Shown: piece after piece, positions 1 to 8,828 of the stretch | How the letters are laid out: every line of letters starts with the position of its first letter | Position numbering within the stretch: position 1 is the first letter of the stretch | NCBI RefSeq assembly: GCF_031312535.1 | Contig: NZ_CP133594.1 | Coordinates: 2,275,934 to 2,339,933, forward strand | DNA: 64,000 bases | Source of the DNA: Methanolobus mangrovi | GTDB taxonomy: Archaea; Halobacteriota; Methanosarcinia; Methanosarcinales; Methanosarcinaceae | Reading direction: 5' to 3' | Made by a program: the position numbers and the translations under genes | Notes under the pieces: generated by a model | The model's input: only the letters and a program-made list of their open reading frames with translations | The model's database searches: none | What the model was told of the DNA's origin: nothing

Positions 1-300
1 GGCGAATTATTCGTCAGTTATGATGATCTCACTATTAATGGAAAAGATTCGCCGTATGCTTCAAATAATCCTGATATATTGGATGGCGTCTGGTCTGCAG
101 GGGAGAAAGTTATTTTGAGTGGACACGATAGTCCTGATGGGAGTTCTCCTTCTTCAGTACATGTTGCAGTCAACGGTATGACAAATACTTCTGATAATTA
201 TGGTTTGAAAGAAACTAAAATGGTTTCAATCAAAATATTCGATATGCAGACCCAGTGTATCATCTCTGAATTAGAATGTTTGGTCATTCTGGCAGACTAA
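1..300 (+). CDS. C-terminal fragment of a secreted or pilin-like protein
   Basis: The frame is open from base 1 and ends at TAA 298-300, so about 99 C-terminal residues are visible and the true start lies outside the window. The visible part is Gly/Ser/Asn-rich with a GVWSAGEKVILSG stretch and a short beta-rich tail containing two cysteines. The W-x-x-GE-x-V-x-L pattern near the C-terminus is common in archaeal type IV pilin or archaellin-like proteins, but the diagnostic N-terminal signal is missing. The pilin reading is therefore an inference; an extracellular beta-rich protein is the safe statement. Confidence 0.5.
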   Translation, partial: GELFVSYDDLTINGKDSPYASNNPDILDGVWSAGEKVILSGHDSPDGSSPSSVHVAVNGMTNTSDNYGLKETKMVSIKIFDMQTQCIISELECLVILAD

Positions 301-353
301 CATTTCATTGTATCAAAACCGTTTAAGTAATGTGAGATCATAGGGGTAGTTCG

Positions 354-2531
354 ATGAGCGGCAAAAGTGGATACATGAGATATTTTCCGAAAGAAACCTG
401 TTATCCAAACCAGCAGGATGCAATGGATAAGATCCATTCTTCCCTCATAAACAAAGAGATCATACTTTTTGAAGGAGCATGTGGTACAGGTAAGACTCTC
501 AGTGCCCTGGCACCTTCTCTGAATGTGGCAAAACAGCTCCAGAAAACGGTAATTATAGCTACCAATGTTCACCAGCAGATGGTCCAGTTTATCAATGAGG
601 CACGTGAGATCAGGCAGACTAACGATCTGAAAGTTGCAGTGGTAAAGGGAAAGGCTGCAATGTGTCCGAATGAGACTGATTATGAAGAATGCAGGCTCAG
701 ACGCGAGAACACTTTTGATCTTCTGGAAACCGAAAGGGAAATTGTCCTTAAAAAACAGGAAATGAAGTCTGCATTTGAGACTTATAAACGTTCAAAGGAC
801 CCAGCACTAGTGGCACTGCGTGATGCTCTTTCAAAGGAGCTGGACGTGGCTGAGGAAAAGGCAAAAGAACTTCGTAAACGCTCATGCAATGAACTTTATG
901 AGGTGCTGCGTTACGACGGTGAAACTTTCAGGCAGTGGCTGTTCGATGATGTGCGCACCCCCGAGGAAGTAAATGAATATGCTTCCCAGAAAAGTATGTG
1001 CGGTTATGAATTGCTGAAACGTGAACTTAAACATGCAGAACTGGTTATCTGCAATTTCCATCACGTATTGAATTCGGATATATTCATGACAGTGCTCAAC
1101 TGGCTTGAAAAAGAACCTCAGGATGTTATTGTCATCTTTGACGAGGCACACAATATTGAATCTGCCGCAAGATCACATTCATCTATCACTATCACAGAGC
1201 ATACGCTGGAAAAAGCGATCGCTGAGATCGAGGCTAATATGGACCAAATGCCCGATGGCGGTGCCCACAACCTGTTGAGGATACTTCTCAACATTATGCG
1301 TGAGGTCTATAACTCCCGATTCAAGTTCGGCGAGAGGGAAAGAGTTGGAAGGCACTGGTATGATATGCGTATCAGTGACCCATACGAGCGCAATGACGTG
1401 GTACAGGGTAAATTCCTAAAACTTGCAAGGGAAGCAGGTTTTGGGGATGAGGCTGCGATACAGACAACACTTTCAGAGGCAAGTGCATTCGGTGAGATGC
1501 TTGATGAGAATTATCGTGAACAGTACAAGAAGGGATTGAGCGGAGTTCTTAAGCGTTCTAACATTCGCTACGCTGCAGACTTCCTGTCATCATATCTAGT
1601 ACTCTCAAATAACCTGAATTACTATCCGGTTCTCAATGTCAGGCGTGATCTCAGTGATGAGATATACGGTCGTATCGAACTTTTCACATGCATACCAAAG
1701 AATGTAACGGAACCATTGTTTGATTCTGTTTTCTCGGCTGTACTTATGTCGGCCACCCTGCGTCCATTCGATATGGTAAAATCCACGCTGGGAATTGGAA
1801 GACCTACTTGCGAGATCGCTTATGCAACATCATTCCCTGAAGACAAGCGCCTGACCTTATCAGTCTCAGTTCCGCCTTTGTTTGCAAAGACCAGGGACGA
1901 CCCGCAGACATTACAGGCTCTTGAAGAGGTCATCTTCGATGCTGTAGAGTATAGTAAAGGCAACGTTATCCTCTTTTTCCAGAGTTCATTCGAGGCCAGA
2001 AGGTACTATAATAAACTGGAATCCAGAGTTGATGTGCCTGTTTTCCTTGATGAGGTAGGTGTTTCATCCCAGGAAATAAGGGAGGATTTCTTCAGGATGG
2101 GCGAGTCCGGTGGTAAAGCTGTACTTGTTTCTTATCTATGGGGCACACTCAGCGAAGGTATCGATTATCGTGACGGCAGGGGCAGGACGGTCATTATAGT
2201 AGGTGTGGGATATCCAGCCCTAAACGACAGAATGAACGCTGTGGAGTCGGCTTATGATCATACATTCGGCTATGGCGCAGGATGGGAATATGCAGTTCAG
2301 GTGCCAACTATCCGTAAGATACGCCAGGCAATGGGAAGAGTCGTGCGCTCTCCTGATGACTATGGTGTGAGGATACTTCTGGATGGGCGTTTTACCACAG
2401 ATGCACCGAAAAAGTTTGGTAAATTCTCAGTGTTTGAGATATTCCCGCCTGAGGAAAGGGAAGAATTCATTGATGTGGAGCCACAGAAAGTAAAATATTC
2501 CCTTATGAATTTCTTCCAGGATAACGCATAG
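354..2531 (+). CDS. XPD/Rad3-family ATP-dependent DNA helicase (Fe-S type)
   Basis: This 725-residue superfamily 2 helicase probably unwinds DNA 5' to 3' in repair. Walker A is GACGTGKT near residue 41, and the DEAH box (IFDEAHN) is near 263. Four cysteines lie between them at about 104, 113, 178 and 216, the position of the Fe-S domain of XPD and DinG proteins. The C-terminal half carries SATL (motif IV region), a GTLSEGIDY motif V and a QAMGRVVRS motif VI. The ATG at 354 follows AGGGGTAG. The gene stands alone, with a 145-nt gap downstream. DinG-like is an alternative family label; helicase function is secure. Confidence 0.9.
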   Translation: MSGKSGYMRYFPKETCYPNQQDAMDKIHSSLINKEIILFEGACGTGKTLSALAPSLNVAKQLQKTVIIATNVHQQMVQFINEAREIRQTNDLKVAVVKGKAAMCPNETDYEECRLRRENTFDLLETEREIVLKKQEMKSAFETYKRSKDPALVALRDALSKELDVAEEKAKELRKRSCNELYEVLRYDGETFRQWLFDDVRTPEEVNEYASQKSMCGYELLKRELKHAELVICNFHHVLNSDIFMTVLNWLEKEPQDVIVIFDEAHNIESAARSHSSITITEHTLEKAIAEIEANMDQMPDGGAHNLLRILLNIMREVYNSRFKFGERERVGRHWYDMRISDPYERNDVVQGKFLKLAREAGFGDEAAIQTTLSEASAFGEMLDENYREQYKKGLSGVLKRSNIRYAADFLSSYLVLSNNLNYYPVLNVRRDLSDEIYGRIELFTCIPKNVTEPLFDSVFSAVLMSATLRPFDMVKSTLGIGRPTCEIAYATSFPEDKRLTLSVSVPPLFAKTRDDPQTLQALEEVIFDAVEYSKGNVILFFQSSFEARRYYNKLESRVDVPVFLDEVGVSSQEIREDFFRMGESGGKAVLVSYLWGTLSEGIDYRDGRGRTVIIVGVGYPALNDRMNAVESAYDHTFGYGAGWEYAVQVPTIRKIRQAMGRVVRSPDDYGVRILLDGRFTTDAPKKFGKFSVFEIFPPEEREEFIDVEPQKVKYSLMNFFQDNA

Positions 2532-2676
2532 TGCCAATAATTTGTGCACTACGGTCCCATAGGTGCTACATGTTCCCGTTATATTAGTGGGCTACTTCTT
2601 TATATTCTGGTGACTCTTTTTTTATCAGTAAATAATATTAGTAATAAAAGTCCATTATTCTTAAAGGGGTTTTAGT

Positions 2677-3090
2677 ATGGCACTTGAAGATCTTATGAAG
2701 GAAGTATCCGCAGAACTTGAAAGACTTGTGAGCACCAAGACCGTTGTCGGGGAAGCGATGGTTGTTGGAGATACCACCATTATTCCTGTCACCAAGGTTT
2801 CCTTTGGATTTGGAAGCGGTGGCGGCGAGGGCAAGAAGAAAGGTGAGGAAGAAGGTTTTGGCGGCGGCGGCGGTGCAGGCGCAAAGATAGAGCCTGTGGC
2901 ATTCATAGTGATTTCCCCAGAAGGCACACGCCTGATGTCTGTATCCGGCCAGGCAGATTTCGGAAAATTACTGGAATCGGTTCCGGGACTTATCGACAAG
3001 ATAAGGTCAATGAAGAAATCAAAGAAAGGCAACAGCTGTCAGGATGATTCAGAACCCTGTGAAGGGACAGATGAGTCTTCTGAAGACTGA
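2677..3090 (+). CDS. GerW/YtfJ-family sporulation-type protein
   Basis: The 137-residue protein matches the GerW (YtfJ) family: an N-terminal helix (LEDLMKEVSAELERLV), then TKTVVGEAMVVGDTTIIPVTKVS, a Gly-rich loop of about 30 residues, and a C-terminal part with VAFIVISPEGTRLMSV. In Bacillus the family is linked to spore germination; methanogens do not sporulate, so the archaeal role is unknown. AAGGGG lies 8 nt before the ATG. It is followed at 39 nt by a DUF2953 membrane protein, the same pairing as ytfJ/ytfI in Bacillus. Confidence 0.85.
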   Translation: MALEDLMKEVSAELERLVSTKTVVGEAMVVGDTTIIPVTKVSFGFGSGGGEGKKKGEEEGFGGGGGAGAKIEPVAFIVISPEGTRLMSVSGQADFGKLLESVPGLIDKIRSMKKSKKGNSCQDDSEPCEGTDESSED

Positions 3091-3129
3091 TCCCTTTATT
3101 TTTATTGATGGTCCTGCCGGGGAGCAGCT

Positions 3130-3801
3130 ATGTTATCTGTTTTAGTGGTGATACTGCTTCTTATCATACTTGCTGTACTCTTAGTTCTGTTTGCAGCTAT
3201 TGATATTGTTTTTGAGGCGAAGGGTTCCGGTACGGATATTGAACATGCGGTAACCGTACACTGGCTACTGTTTTCCAGGCTTGTTAGTCCGAAAGAAGAC
3301 GATGATGAAGATATTCCAGAGGAAGTAAAGGATGCAGAGAAGTTTGTAACTGAGCATGTTACAAAACATTTTCAGAAACCAAAAAAGGAAAAAAAGAAAA
3401 AGAAAACAGATATGTCTTTTTCAGAGATGGTTCAGGCTTTCAGGCAACTGAGATCACCTGTGCTCCGGTTACTGAAGGGGATAATCCATTCCATCAGAAT
3501 TCCTCATGCGAAGGTCAATGTAGCGTTTGGCTTTTCTGACCCTGCATATACCGGAATGGCATGTGGCTATGTATATGCGCTGAAAGGCTACCTGGCATGT
3601 CACTCCGAGAACCTGGTAATGCAACTGGAACCTGATTTTGTTGACAGCCGACTGGACCTTGATATGTCCGGAACTGTCAGGGTCCGGTTGTATCGTTTTA
3701 TTTCTGTGATCCTGTTGTTTATTCTGAACTGGGAAGTGTTGCGTTTTTCATGGCACTTTTTGATTAAAAAGGATTCTAAAAAATCAAGTGTTAATCTTTA
3801 A
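3130..3801 (+). CDS. DUF2953 membrane-anchored protein (YtfI-like)
   Basis: This 223-residue protein has one N-terminal transmembrane helix (about residues 3-25), a charged, Lys-rich linker (about 55-95) and a conserved GFSDPAYTGMACGYVYAL stretch typical of DUF2953. A second hydrophobic segment lies near 195-210. The start has GGGGAGCAGCT upstream of the ATG. Its place directly after the GerW-like gene repeats the ytfI-ytfJ linkage of Firmicutes, so the two probably act together at the membrane. The biochemical function is unknown. Confidence 0.75.
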   Translation: MLSVLVVILLLIILAVLLVLFAAIDIVFEAKGSGTDIEHAVTVHWLLFSRLVSPKEDDDEDIPEEVKDAEKFVTEHVTKHFQKPKKEKKKKKTDMSFSEMVQAFRQLRSPVLRLLKGIIHSIRIPHAKVNVAFGFSDPAYTGMACGYVYALKGYLACHSENLVMQLEPDFVDSRLDLDMSGTVRVRLYRFISVILLFILNWEVLRFSWHFLIKKDSKKSSVNL

Positions 3802-3828
3802 TAGTATGTGTCACTGATACTTCATGAC

Positions 3829-4788
3829 ATGATTACTATTAAGTCCCCATCAAGGCTCCATCTCACTCTTATTGATATGAATGCCCAACTTGGCAGAGTG
3901 GATGGTGGCGCCGGTATTTCTCTGGCATCACCCCATGTTTTGATATCTGCAGAGAAGTCAGATACTATTGAAGTGGTGGGTGACTCATTTCTTGCTGAAA
4001 GGATGCTGAATGCTGTTAAGCAGATACTTCCTGAAGGTGAGGGGATAAGTCTTAAGATCGAAGAGGATATGCTGGCTCATGTTGGTTTTGGTTCCGGAAC
4101 ACAGGCGGCTTTATCCGCGGCTGCTGCTGTGAACGAATTATATGATCTTGGCATGAGTGTAAGAGAGCTTGCTATTGCAGTGGGACGCGGCGGCACATCA
4201 GGAATTGGTGTAGCTTCATTTGAAATGGGTGGCTTCATTGTTGACGGTGGCCACAGGTTCATTGATAAAGGTTCATTTTCTCCATCATCTGCAAGCAGGG
4301 CAGACCCGGCTCCTGTGTTGTTCAGGCATGATTTCCCTGATTGGGATATAGTGCTTGCACTTCCTGATACCCTGGGAGCACACGATGCAAAAGAGGTCAA
4401 TATATTCCAGCAGGAATGCCCGATTCCTATTAGTGAGGTGCAGGAATTGTCTCATATCATACTGATGAAGATGATGCCTGCTATTATTGAGAAGGATATC
4501 GAATCTTTTGGTTATTGCATTAATCACATACAGAATATTGGTTTTAAGAAGCGAGAGGTACAGCTTCAGCATCAGGTAGTGAGGGATGTGATGACACTGA
4601 TGCAGGACAATGGTGCTTACGGCGCCGGTATGAGTTCATTTGGGCCGGCTGTTTTTGGTATAGTTGATAATAATGAGGATGCTGCCTATCTTCAGGAGGG
4701 TGTGCAGGAGCTTCTTGATAAAACAATAGGCGGCAGGGTTATAGTTACAAAGGCTAACAACACCGGTGCGGAAATAAGGAGGGTTTGA
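3829..4788 (+). CDS. beta-ribofuranosylaminobenzene 5'-phosphate synthase
   Basis: Beta-RFAP synthase (GHMP-kinase fold) condenses p-hydroxybenzoate or aminobenzoate with PRPP, the first committed step of tetrahydro(sarcina/methano)pterin synthesis. Visible family signatures are the N-terminal SPSRLHLTLIDMN and GRVDGGAGISL, the Gly-rich HVGFGSGTQAALSAAAA motif and a C-terminal GAGMSSFGPAVFG. I chose ATG 3829 because it places MITIKSPSR where the family normally begins; GTG 3808 adds seven residues and has no clear ribosome site. The stop lies 1 nt before the proposed nop5 start, so the genes are probably co-transcribed. Confidence 0.88.
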   Translation: MITIKSPSRLHLTLIDMNAQLGRVDGGAGISLASPHVLISAEKSDTIEVVGDSFLAERMLNAVKQILPEGEGISLKIEEDMLAHVGFGSGTQAALSAAAAVNELYDLGMSVRELAIAVGRGGTSGIGVASFEMGGFIVDGGHRFIDKGSFSPSSASRADPAPVLFRHDFPDWDIVLALPDTLGAHDAKEVNIFQQECPIPISEVQELSHIILMKMMPAIIEKDIESFGYCINHIQNIGFKKREVQLQHQVVRDVMTLMQDNGAYGAGMSSFGPAVFGIVDNNEDAAYLQEGVQELLDKTIGGRVIVTKANNTGAEIRRV

Positions 4789-4789
4789 T

Positions 4790-5830
4790 CTGGAATTCAC
4801 TACTTGGTTTGGAAAGCTCAAGGTAAATGATGCCGGTGAGCTAGAGGATTGCAGTCTGTTTGATAAAGACCCTGAAAAGCTGTCCGGACTTGTTGTTGAG
4901 CTGCAGGAAAACGTGCAGTCTGTTCCGGTTCAAAGGCCGGATATCCGTGAGGTTGCTCTGGAGTCCGGTTTTGTCGAGCTTGACGAGGATTACGATATAC
5001 TCCTGAGGGATGTGTGTATCAGGGCTGCAAAGAGCCAGATATCACAGACTGATACTGATGATTCAAGGATTATCCAGGCTGTTGAGGCGCTGGATGATAT
5101 AGATAAGAATGTGAATGAACTCAGTGAGCGCCTTTTCGAGTGGTACGGAAGGTATTTCCCTGAGCTGGAAATGACAGGTGAGGAGCTTGCAAGATTCATT
5201 TCTGCCTATGGTTCACGGGCAAATGTGCCAGAGGAACATGTTTTGTCCGAAAAGGCATCAACTTCCATGGGTGCTGAACTTTCATTTATCGATGAGGAGC
5301 TTTTGAGAGCTCTTGCCAACAATATCTGCAGTCTGTATGATACCCGCAGGTATATCGAGAATTACATTAATACGAGCATGGGCTCGGTTGCACCGAACCT
5401 TTGCAATATCACAGGAGCATCTCTTGGTGCCCGTCTTATAAGCATGGCAGGAAGCCTGCAGAAACTTGCAGCTTTCCCGTCCAGCACGGTCCAGGTTATT
5501 GGTGCTAACAGGGCGCTTTTCAAGCATCTGCGCTCCCGGGCACCGTCCCCTAAACACGGTATTATTTTCAACAATCCGGCGATCAAGAATGCACCCTGGT
5601 GGCAGAGAGGAAAGCTTGCAAGGGCACTTGCTTCCAAGATAAGCCTGGCTGCAAGAACTGATTTCTATTCCGGTGAACTGGAGCCATCCATCAAGGAGGC
5701 CCTTGAAAAGAAACTGGAACACATAAGGAATGCCAACCCAAATCCACCAAAGAGGGAGCCAAAACCCCAGCCACAGGGCAAGGGCGGTAAAAGAACACAC
5801 AGAGGCAAGAGGAAAGGAGGTAAGCGCTAA
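4790..5830 (+). CDS. nop5: Nop5/Nop56-Nop58 family C/D box sRNP protein
   Basis: Nop5 bridges L7Ae-bound C/D guide RNA and fibrillarin to direct rRNA and tRNA 2'-O-methylation. The NOSIC and Nop domains are clear (GAELSFIDEELLRALANN, then NLCNITGASLGARLISMAGSL), as is the Lys/Arg/Gly-rich tail. Homology runs well upstream of the first conventional start (GTG 4913): the frame reads LEFTTWFGKLKVNDAGE from 4790. No ATG, GTG or TTG lies in frame there; the codon at 4790 is CTG, 7 nt after a strong GGAGG at 4778-4782. A CTG start is therefore the best call (346 residues). flpA overlaps by 1 nt downstream. Confidence 0.9.
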   Translation: MEFTTWFGKLKVNDAGELEDCSLFDKDPEKLSGLVVELQENVQSVPVQRPDIREVALESGFVELDEDYDILLRDVCIRAAKSQISQTDTDDSRIIQAVEALDDIDKNVNELSERLFEWYGRYFPELEMTGEELARFISAYGSRANVPEEHVLSEKASTSMGAELSFIDEELLRALANNICSLYDTRRYIENYINTSMGSVAPNLCNITGASLGARLISMAGSLQKLAAFPSSTVQVIGANRALFKHLRSRAPSPKHGIIFNNPAIKNAPWWQRGKLARALASKISLAARTDFYSGELEPSIKEALEKKLEHIRNANPNPPKREPKPQPQGKGGKRTHRGKRKGGKR

Positions 5831-6525
5831 TGTCAGTTAAAGAGTTATATCGCGGTATCTATGAACTGGATATCGGTGACAGGAAGGTGCTTGCAACTAA
5901 AAATATCATGCCCGGCCTGAGTGTTTACGGTGAGCGTCTCATTGTTGATGATGGTATCGAATACCGCCAGTGGGACCCCAGCAGAAGTAAACTTGGAGCC
6001 ATGGTGCTCAAGAACTTCGAAAATCCGATAGAACCTGATTCCGCAGTCCTCTATCTTGGTGCTGCCTCAGGAACAACAGTAAGCCACGTTTCCGACATAC
6101 TAACGGACGGTCTGGTCTACGCCGTGGAATTCTCCCCACGCACCATGCGTGACCTTATACAGCTCTGCGACCAGCGCCCGAACATAATCCCGATACTGGC
6201 TGACGCCAACAAACCCCAGTCCTATGCACATATCGTGGAAAAAGCGGACGTCATATTCCAGGACGTAGCCCAGCCCAACCAGGCTGAGATAGCAGCCATC
6301 AACTCAAAATACTTCCTAGAAGAACACGGCCACCTGATGCTCTCAATCAAGTCAAGAAGCATCGACACCGTAGCCAGCCCAAAAAAGGTATTCAAGGAAG
6401 AGGTTCGTAAACTTGAAAGCGACTTTGATATCGAGTTCGAGGTACTGCAAAGAAAAGAGCTTGACCCGTTCCACGAGGATCATTTGGGTTTGGTGGCACG
6501 GATGTTTGTGGATGATGAGGAATGA
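5830..6525 (+). CDS. flpA: fibrillarin-like rRNA/tRNA 2'-O-methyltransferase
   Basis: FlpA is the SAM-dependent methyltransferase of the C/D box RNP. The 231 residues have the usual length and motifs: YRQWDPSRSKLGAMVLK, the SAM loop VLYLGAASGTTVSHVSDI, VYAVEFSPR, and the catalytic strand DVIFQDVAQPNQAEI followed by LMLSIKSRSID. The ATG shares one base with the nop5 TAA (TAATG), the usual archaeal arrangement that couples the two partners. Confidence 0.97.
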   Translation: MSVKELYRGIYELDIGDRKVLATKNIMPGLSVYGERLIVDDGIEYRQWDPSRSKLGAMVLKNFENPIEPDSAVLYLGAASGTTVSHVSDILTDGLVYAVEFSPRTMRDLIQLCDQRPNIIPILADANKPQSYAHIVEKADVIFQDVAQPNQAEIAAINSKYFLEEHGHLMLSIKSRSIDTVASPKKVFKEEVRKLESDFDIEFEVLQRKELDPFHEDHLGLVARMFVDDEE

Positions 6526-6544
6526 GTATTCTACTTTAAAAGAC

Positions 6545-8047
6545 TCACTCCATTAATTTTTTAATTTCGTCAATTATTGCTCCAATATTGTGTTTTTTTG
6601 ATTCATCAAGCAATTTGATAAGATTATCTTTTGCTGCCTTTGAGACCTCTCTTTTTCTCTTTTCAATTGCATGAATCTCTATGTTTTTTAATGCAAAAGA
6701 AGTCACAGTAACTCCATAAACACTTTCTTCTCCGGCTTCTTTTATCGTTTTTATTCCTATATTTCCTAATGTAGTTATGACCTCAATCGCGATTTGATAT
6801 TGATGTGATTTTATAGCTATAATTCCTATAAGTTCTAAACTACTCGCGATATCGGCTATTGTTACATTAGCCCACCCTTTGCTTATACTACTGTAACTTA
6901 TTGTTTGTATAGATCTGACAATAGCATCTGCAAAGTATCTCTTATTTTCTAATGCTTGGATTGCAATTTCTGATAGCTCGCCTACTACATATTCTATAAT
7001 TTCAGCATCATATGATGAATTTATGGATTTATCAGCAAGTACTACAAGGGATTGAATAGTTCTTTCCGTAGCTTCATGGAATCCAATTTTAACGACACTA
7101 TTTCCTAAGTTTCCGAGGCTAAATATAGTTTTTATTGCTAAACCATATTCTTCTTTTTCAACAGCTTTTATTCCAATATCAGCGATGTTCTTGATGATTA
7201 AACAAAAAAATTCTTCTTTTTTTATTTCAACAGAAATTTCTGCAATCCGGTTTAAATGTATAAATATTGGTTCTAATTCCCAGATATCACGAAACTCTTT
7301 ATAATCAGGTGAATATGACTTTTCTACTTGCATAACTTCTTCAAAAACAGTTTGAGTTCTTTTTTGTATTACATTAAGCCCATTTTTTACTGTTTCATAA
7401 TCATTTTTACTCAAGGCTGCATTAACAATATCTATAATCGGTTGTATGGGGTCTTTTTCAGCAATATCATTTTCATCTTTTATTACTGCCAACAGTTTTT
7501 CTTTTGTAATATCCATCGCCAACAATTTAATCACAGTCGAAGGCTTCAGCAAATCCAAAGTCTTCAGCATATACGGCACCAGACAAATAAAAGCAAAGAA
7601 CCCCATGAAGTAAGCCACAAAAATGGCGCCCTCTATATAGTTTCCTAAAATGCCAAGTCCAATTATTTTGGTTAATCCAAGCCCGTAGAATATAGTAATA
7701 ATGTAGATGCAGAGAAGTATCCACATATCAGGGTTCCGTTTGTAGACATCAATGACCCTTGCAGAATAGGATTGGGCTGCGAGCTGTACGGCTACAAGGC
7801 TGAGTGTGATAACTAATGCGATGGTGGCTGCAAGACTTTGGACGAGGGCGCTTAGGAGATAGCGTTCGTTGTCGTAGTTGATGGCATTGTTTGGGAAGGT
7901 GAAGTTGGGGAAAATGAGATTGAATATTCCAAAGATAAATGCGAATACAAAGGCTATGATAAGAAATATGCCCACGTAAACTCCAATTCTTTGTAACCAT
8001 ACATGTTTAGCGAGAAACTTTTCTAATTTGTCTGGTAGCATACCCAC
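6545..8047 (-). CDS. DUF2254-like membrane protein with alpha-helical C-terminal repeats
   Basis: The 500-residue protein has about four transmembrane segments in the first 170 residues. A loop reading ATIALVITLSLVAVQLAAQS then SARVIDVYKRNPDMW resembles DUF2254 membrane proteins. The remaining 330 residues are cytosolic and helical, with recurring units of the type AIKTIFSLGNLGNSVVKIG and AIEVITTLGNIGIKTIKEA, suggesting HEAT/TPR-like repeats. The part encoding this soluble domain (about 6545-7550) is clearly more AT-rich than the part encoding the membrane domain. It ends 17 nt from flpA, convergently, and opens an accessory patch. The function is unknown. Confidence 0.65.
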   Translation of the reverse strand: MGMLPDKLEKFLAKHVWLQRIGVYVGIFLIIAFVFAFIFGIFNLIFPNFTFPNNAINYDNERYLLSALVQSLAATIALVITLSLVAVQLAAQSYSARVIDVYKRNPDMWILLCIYIITIFYGLGLTKIIGLGILGNYIEGAIFVAYFMGFFAFICLVPYMLKTLDLLKPSTVIKLLAMDITKEKLLAVIKDENDIAEKDPIQPIIDIVNAALSKNDYETVKNGLNVIQKRTQTVFEEVMQVEKSYSPDYKEFRDIWELEPIFIHLNRIAEISVEIKKEEFFCLIIKNIADIGIKAVEKEEYGLAIKTIFSLGNLGNSVVKIGFHEATERTIQSLVVLADKSINSSYDAEIIEYVVGELSEIAIQALENKRYFADAIVRSIQTISYSSISKGWANVTIADIASSLELIGIIAIKSHQYQIAIEVITTLGNIGIKTIKEAGEESVYGVTVTSFALKNIEIHAIEKRKREVSKAAKDNLIKLLDESKKHNIGAIIDEIKKLME

Positions 8048-8143
8048 ATAAAGTAAACAGTTTCAAGAAATAAAACAGTATTGAAATTAACAGAGAACTT
8101 ATACATATTAAAAATAACATATAACTGAAAAACACTTTTCGAG

Positions 8144-8452
8144 ATGAAAATGCTAGGCAAAAATAATATTGAAACTTATAGGAAAAAGCTCCATGAAATG
8201 CTACCGGAGTTGGAAACAGAATACAATATTAGTTACATAGGATTATTCGGCTCCTATGTACGTGGGGAGCATACTCTGGAAAGTGACCTTGATGTGTTGG
8301 TAGAATTTAGCAAGACACCTACTATTTTCAGATTCGTTCATCTTGAGAACTATCTTTCGGATTCTCTTGGAGTGAAAGTTGATCTGGTTATGAAAGATGC
8401 ACTAAAACCGAATATCGGAAAGTATATACTAAACGAGGTCGAAGCTGTCTGA
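8144..8452 (+). CDS. mntA: MntA-type nucleotidyltransferase antitoxin
   Basis: This 102-residue minimal nucleotidyltransferase carries an exact GSX10DXD active site (GSYVRGEHTLESDLDV). MNT proteins of this type neutralise HepT by AMPylating the tyrosine of its active motif. It sits directly 5' of a HEPN gene, the standard order of the HEPN/MNT module. The ATG at 8144 is followed by a second ATG two codons later, which could also serve. A TATA-like AT-rich stretch lies at about 8100-8125. The pair flanks a decayed hicB, indicating a toxin-antitoxin patch. Confidence 0.9.
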   Translation: MKMLGKNNIETYRKKLHEMLPELETEYNISYIGLFGSYVRGEHTLESDLDVLVEFSKTPTIFRFVHLENYLSDSLGVKVDLVMKDALKPNIGKYILNEVEAV

Positions 8453-8461
8453 GGTGTTAGT

Positions 8462-8806
8462 ATTCGGGACATAAAGGACTATGTGCAGGATATCTATAAT
8501 GCCATGGATGCAGCAGAAGACTTCGTAAGTGACTGCTCATTCGATGATTTTATTGAAGATACCAAGACCCAGTATGCTGTTATCAGGGCACTGGAGATTA
8601 TTGGTGAAGCAGCAAACAACGTTCCTGATGATATCAGACAAAAATATCCTGCTGTTCCATGGAAAGACTTGGCAGGTATCAGAGATAAGTTGATACATGC
8701 TTATTTTGGTGTAAATATTGAAGTTGTATGGCTGAGTGTGAAAGAAGGTATTCCTGAAGCAAAGCCTGTAATTGAGGATTTATTGAGGGAATTGAATTCA
8801 TTGTGA
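8462..8806 (+). CDS. hepT: HepT-family HEPN ribonuclease toxin (DUF86)
   Basis: This is the toxin partner of MntA, an RNase with the RX4HXY motif visible as RDKLIHAYFG near the C-terminus. The fold matches DUF86: AEDF, then VIRALEIIGEAANNVPDDIRQKYP and PWKDLAGIRD. The first conventional start is GTG 8483 (AAGGA just upstream), but the conserved N-terminal helix continues upstream as RDIKDYVQDI. An ATT at 8462, 5 nt after GAGGTG, would restore it, so I list the longer form; the shorter GTG form remains possible. The gap to mntA is 9 nt on the longer call. Confidence 0.85.
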   Translation: MRDIKDYVQDIYNAMDAAEDFVSDCSFDDFIEDTKTQYAVIRALEIIGEAANNVPDDIRQKYPAVPWKDLAGIRDKLIHAYFGVNIEVVWLSVKEGIPEAKPVIEDLLRELNSL

Positions 8807-8828
8807 GAACAGAAAATACTAGATTCTG

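Noticed and set aside
5282-5800. 172-codon frame opposite nop5
   Set aside because: Antisense to a conserved gene; composition fits a shadow of Lys/Arg-rich codons.
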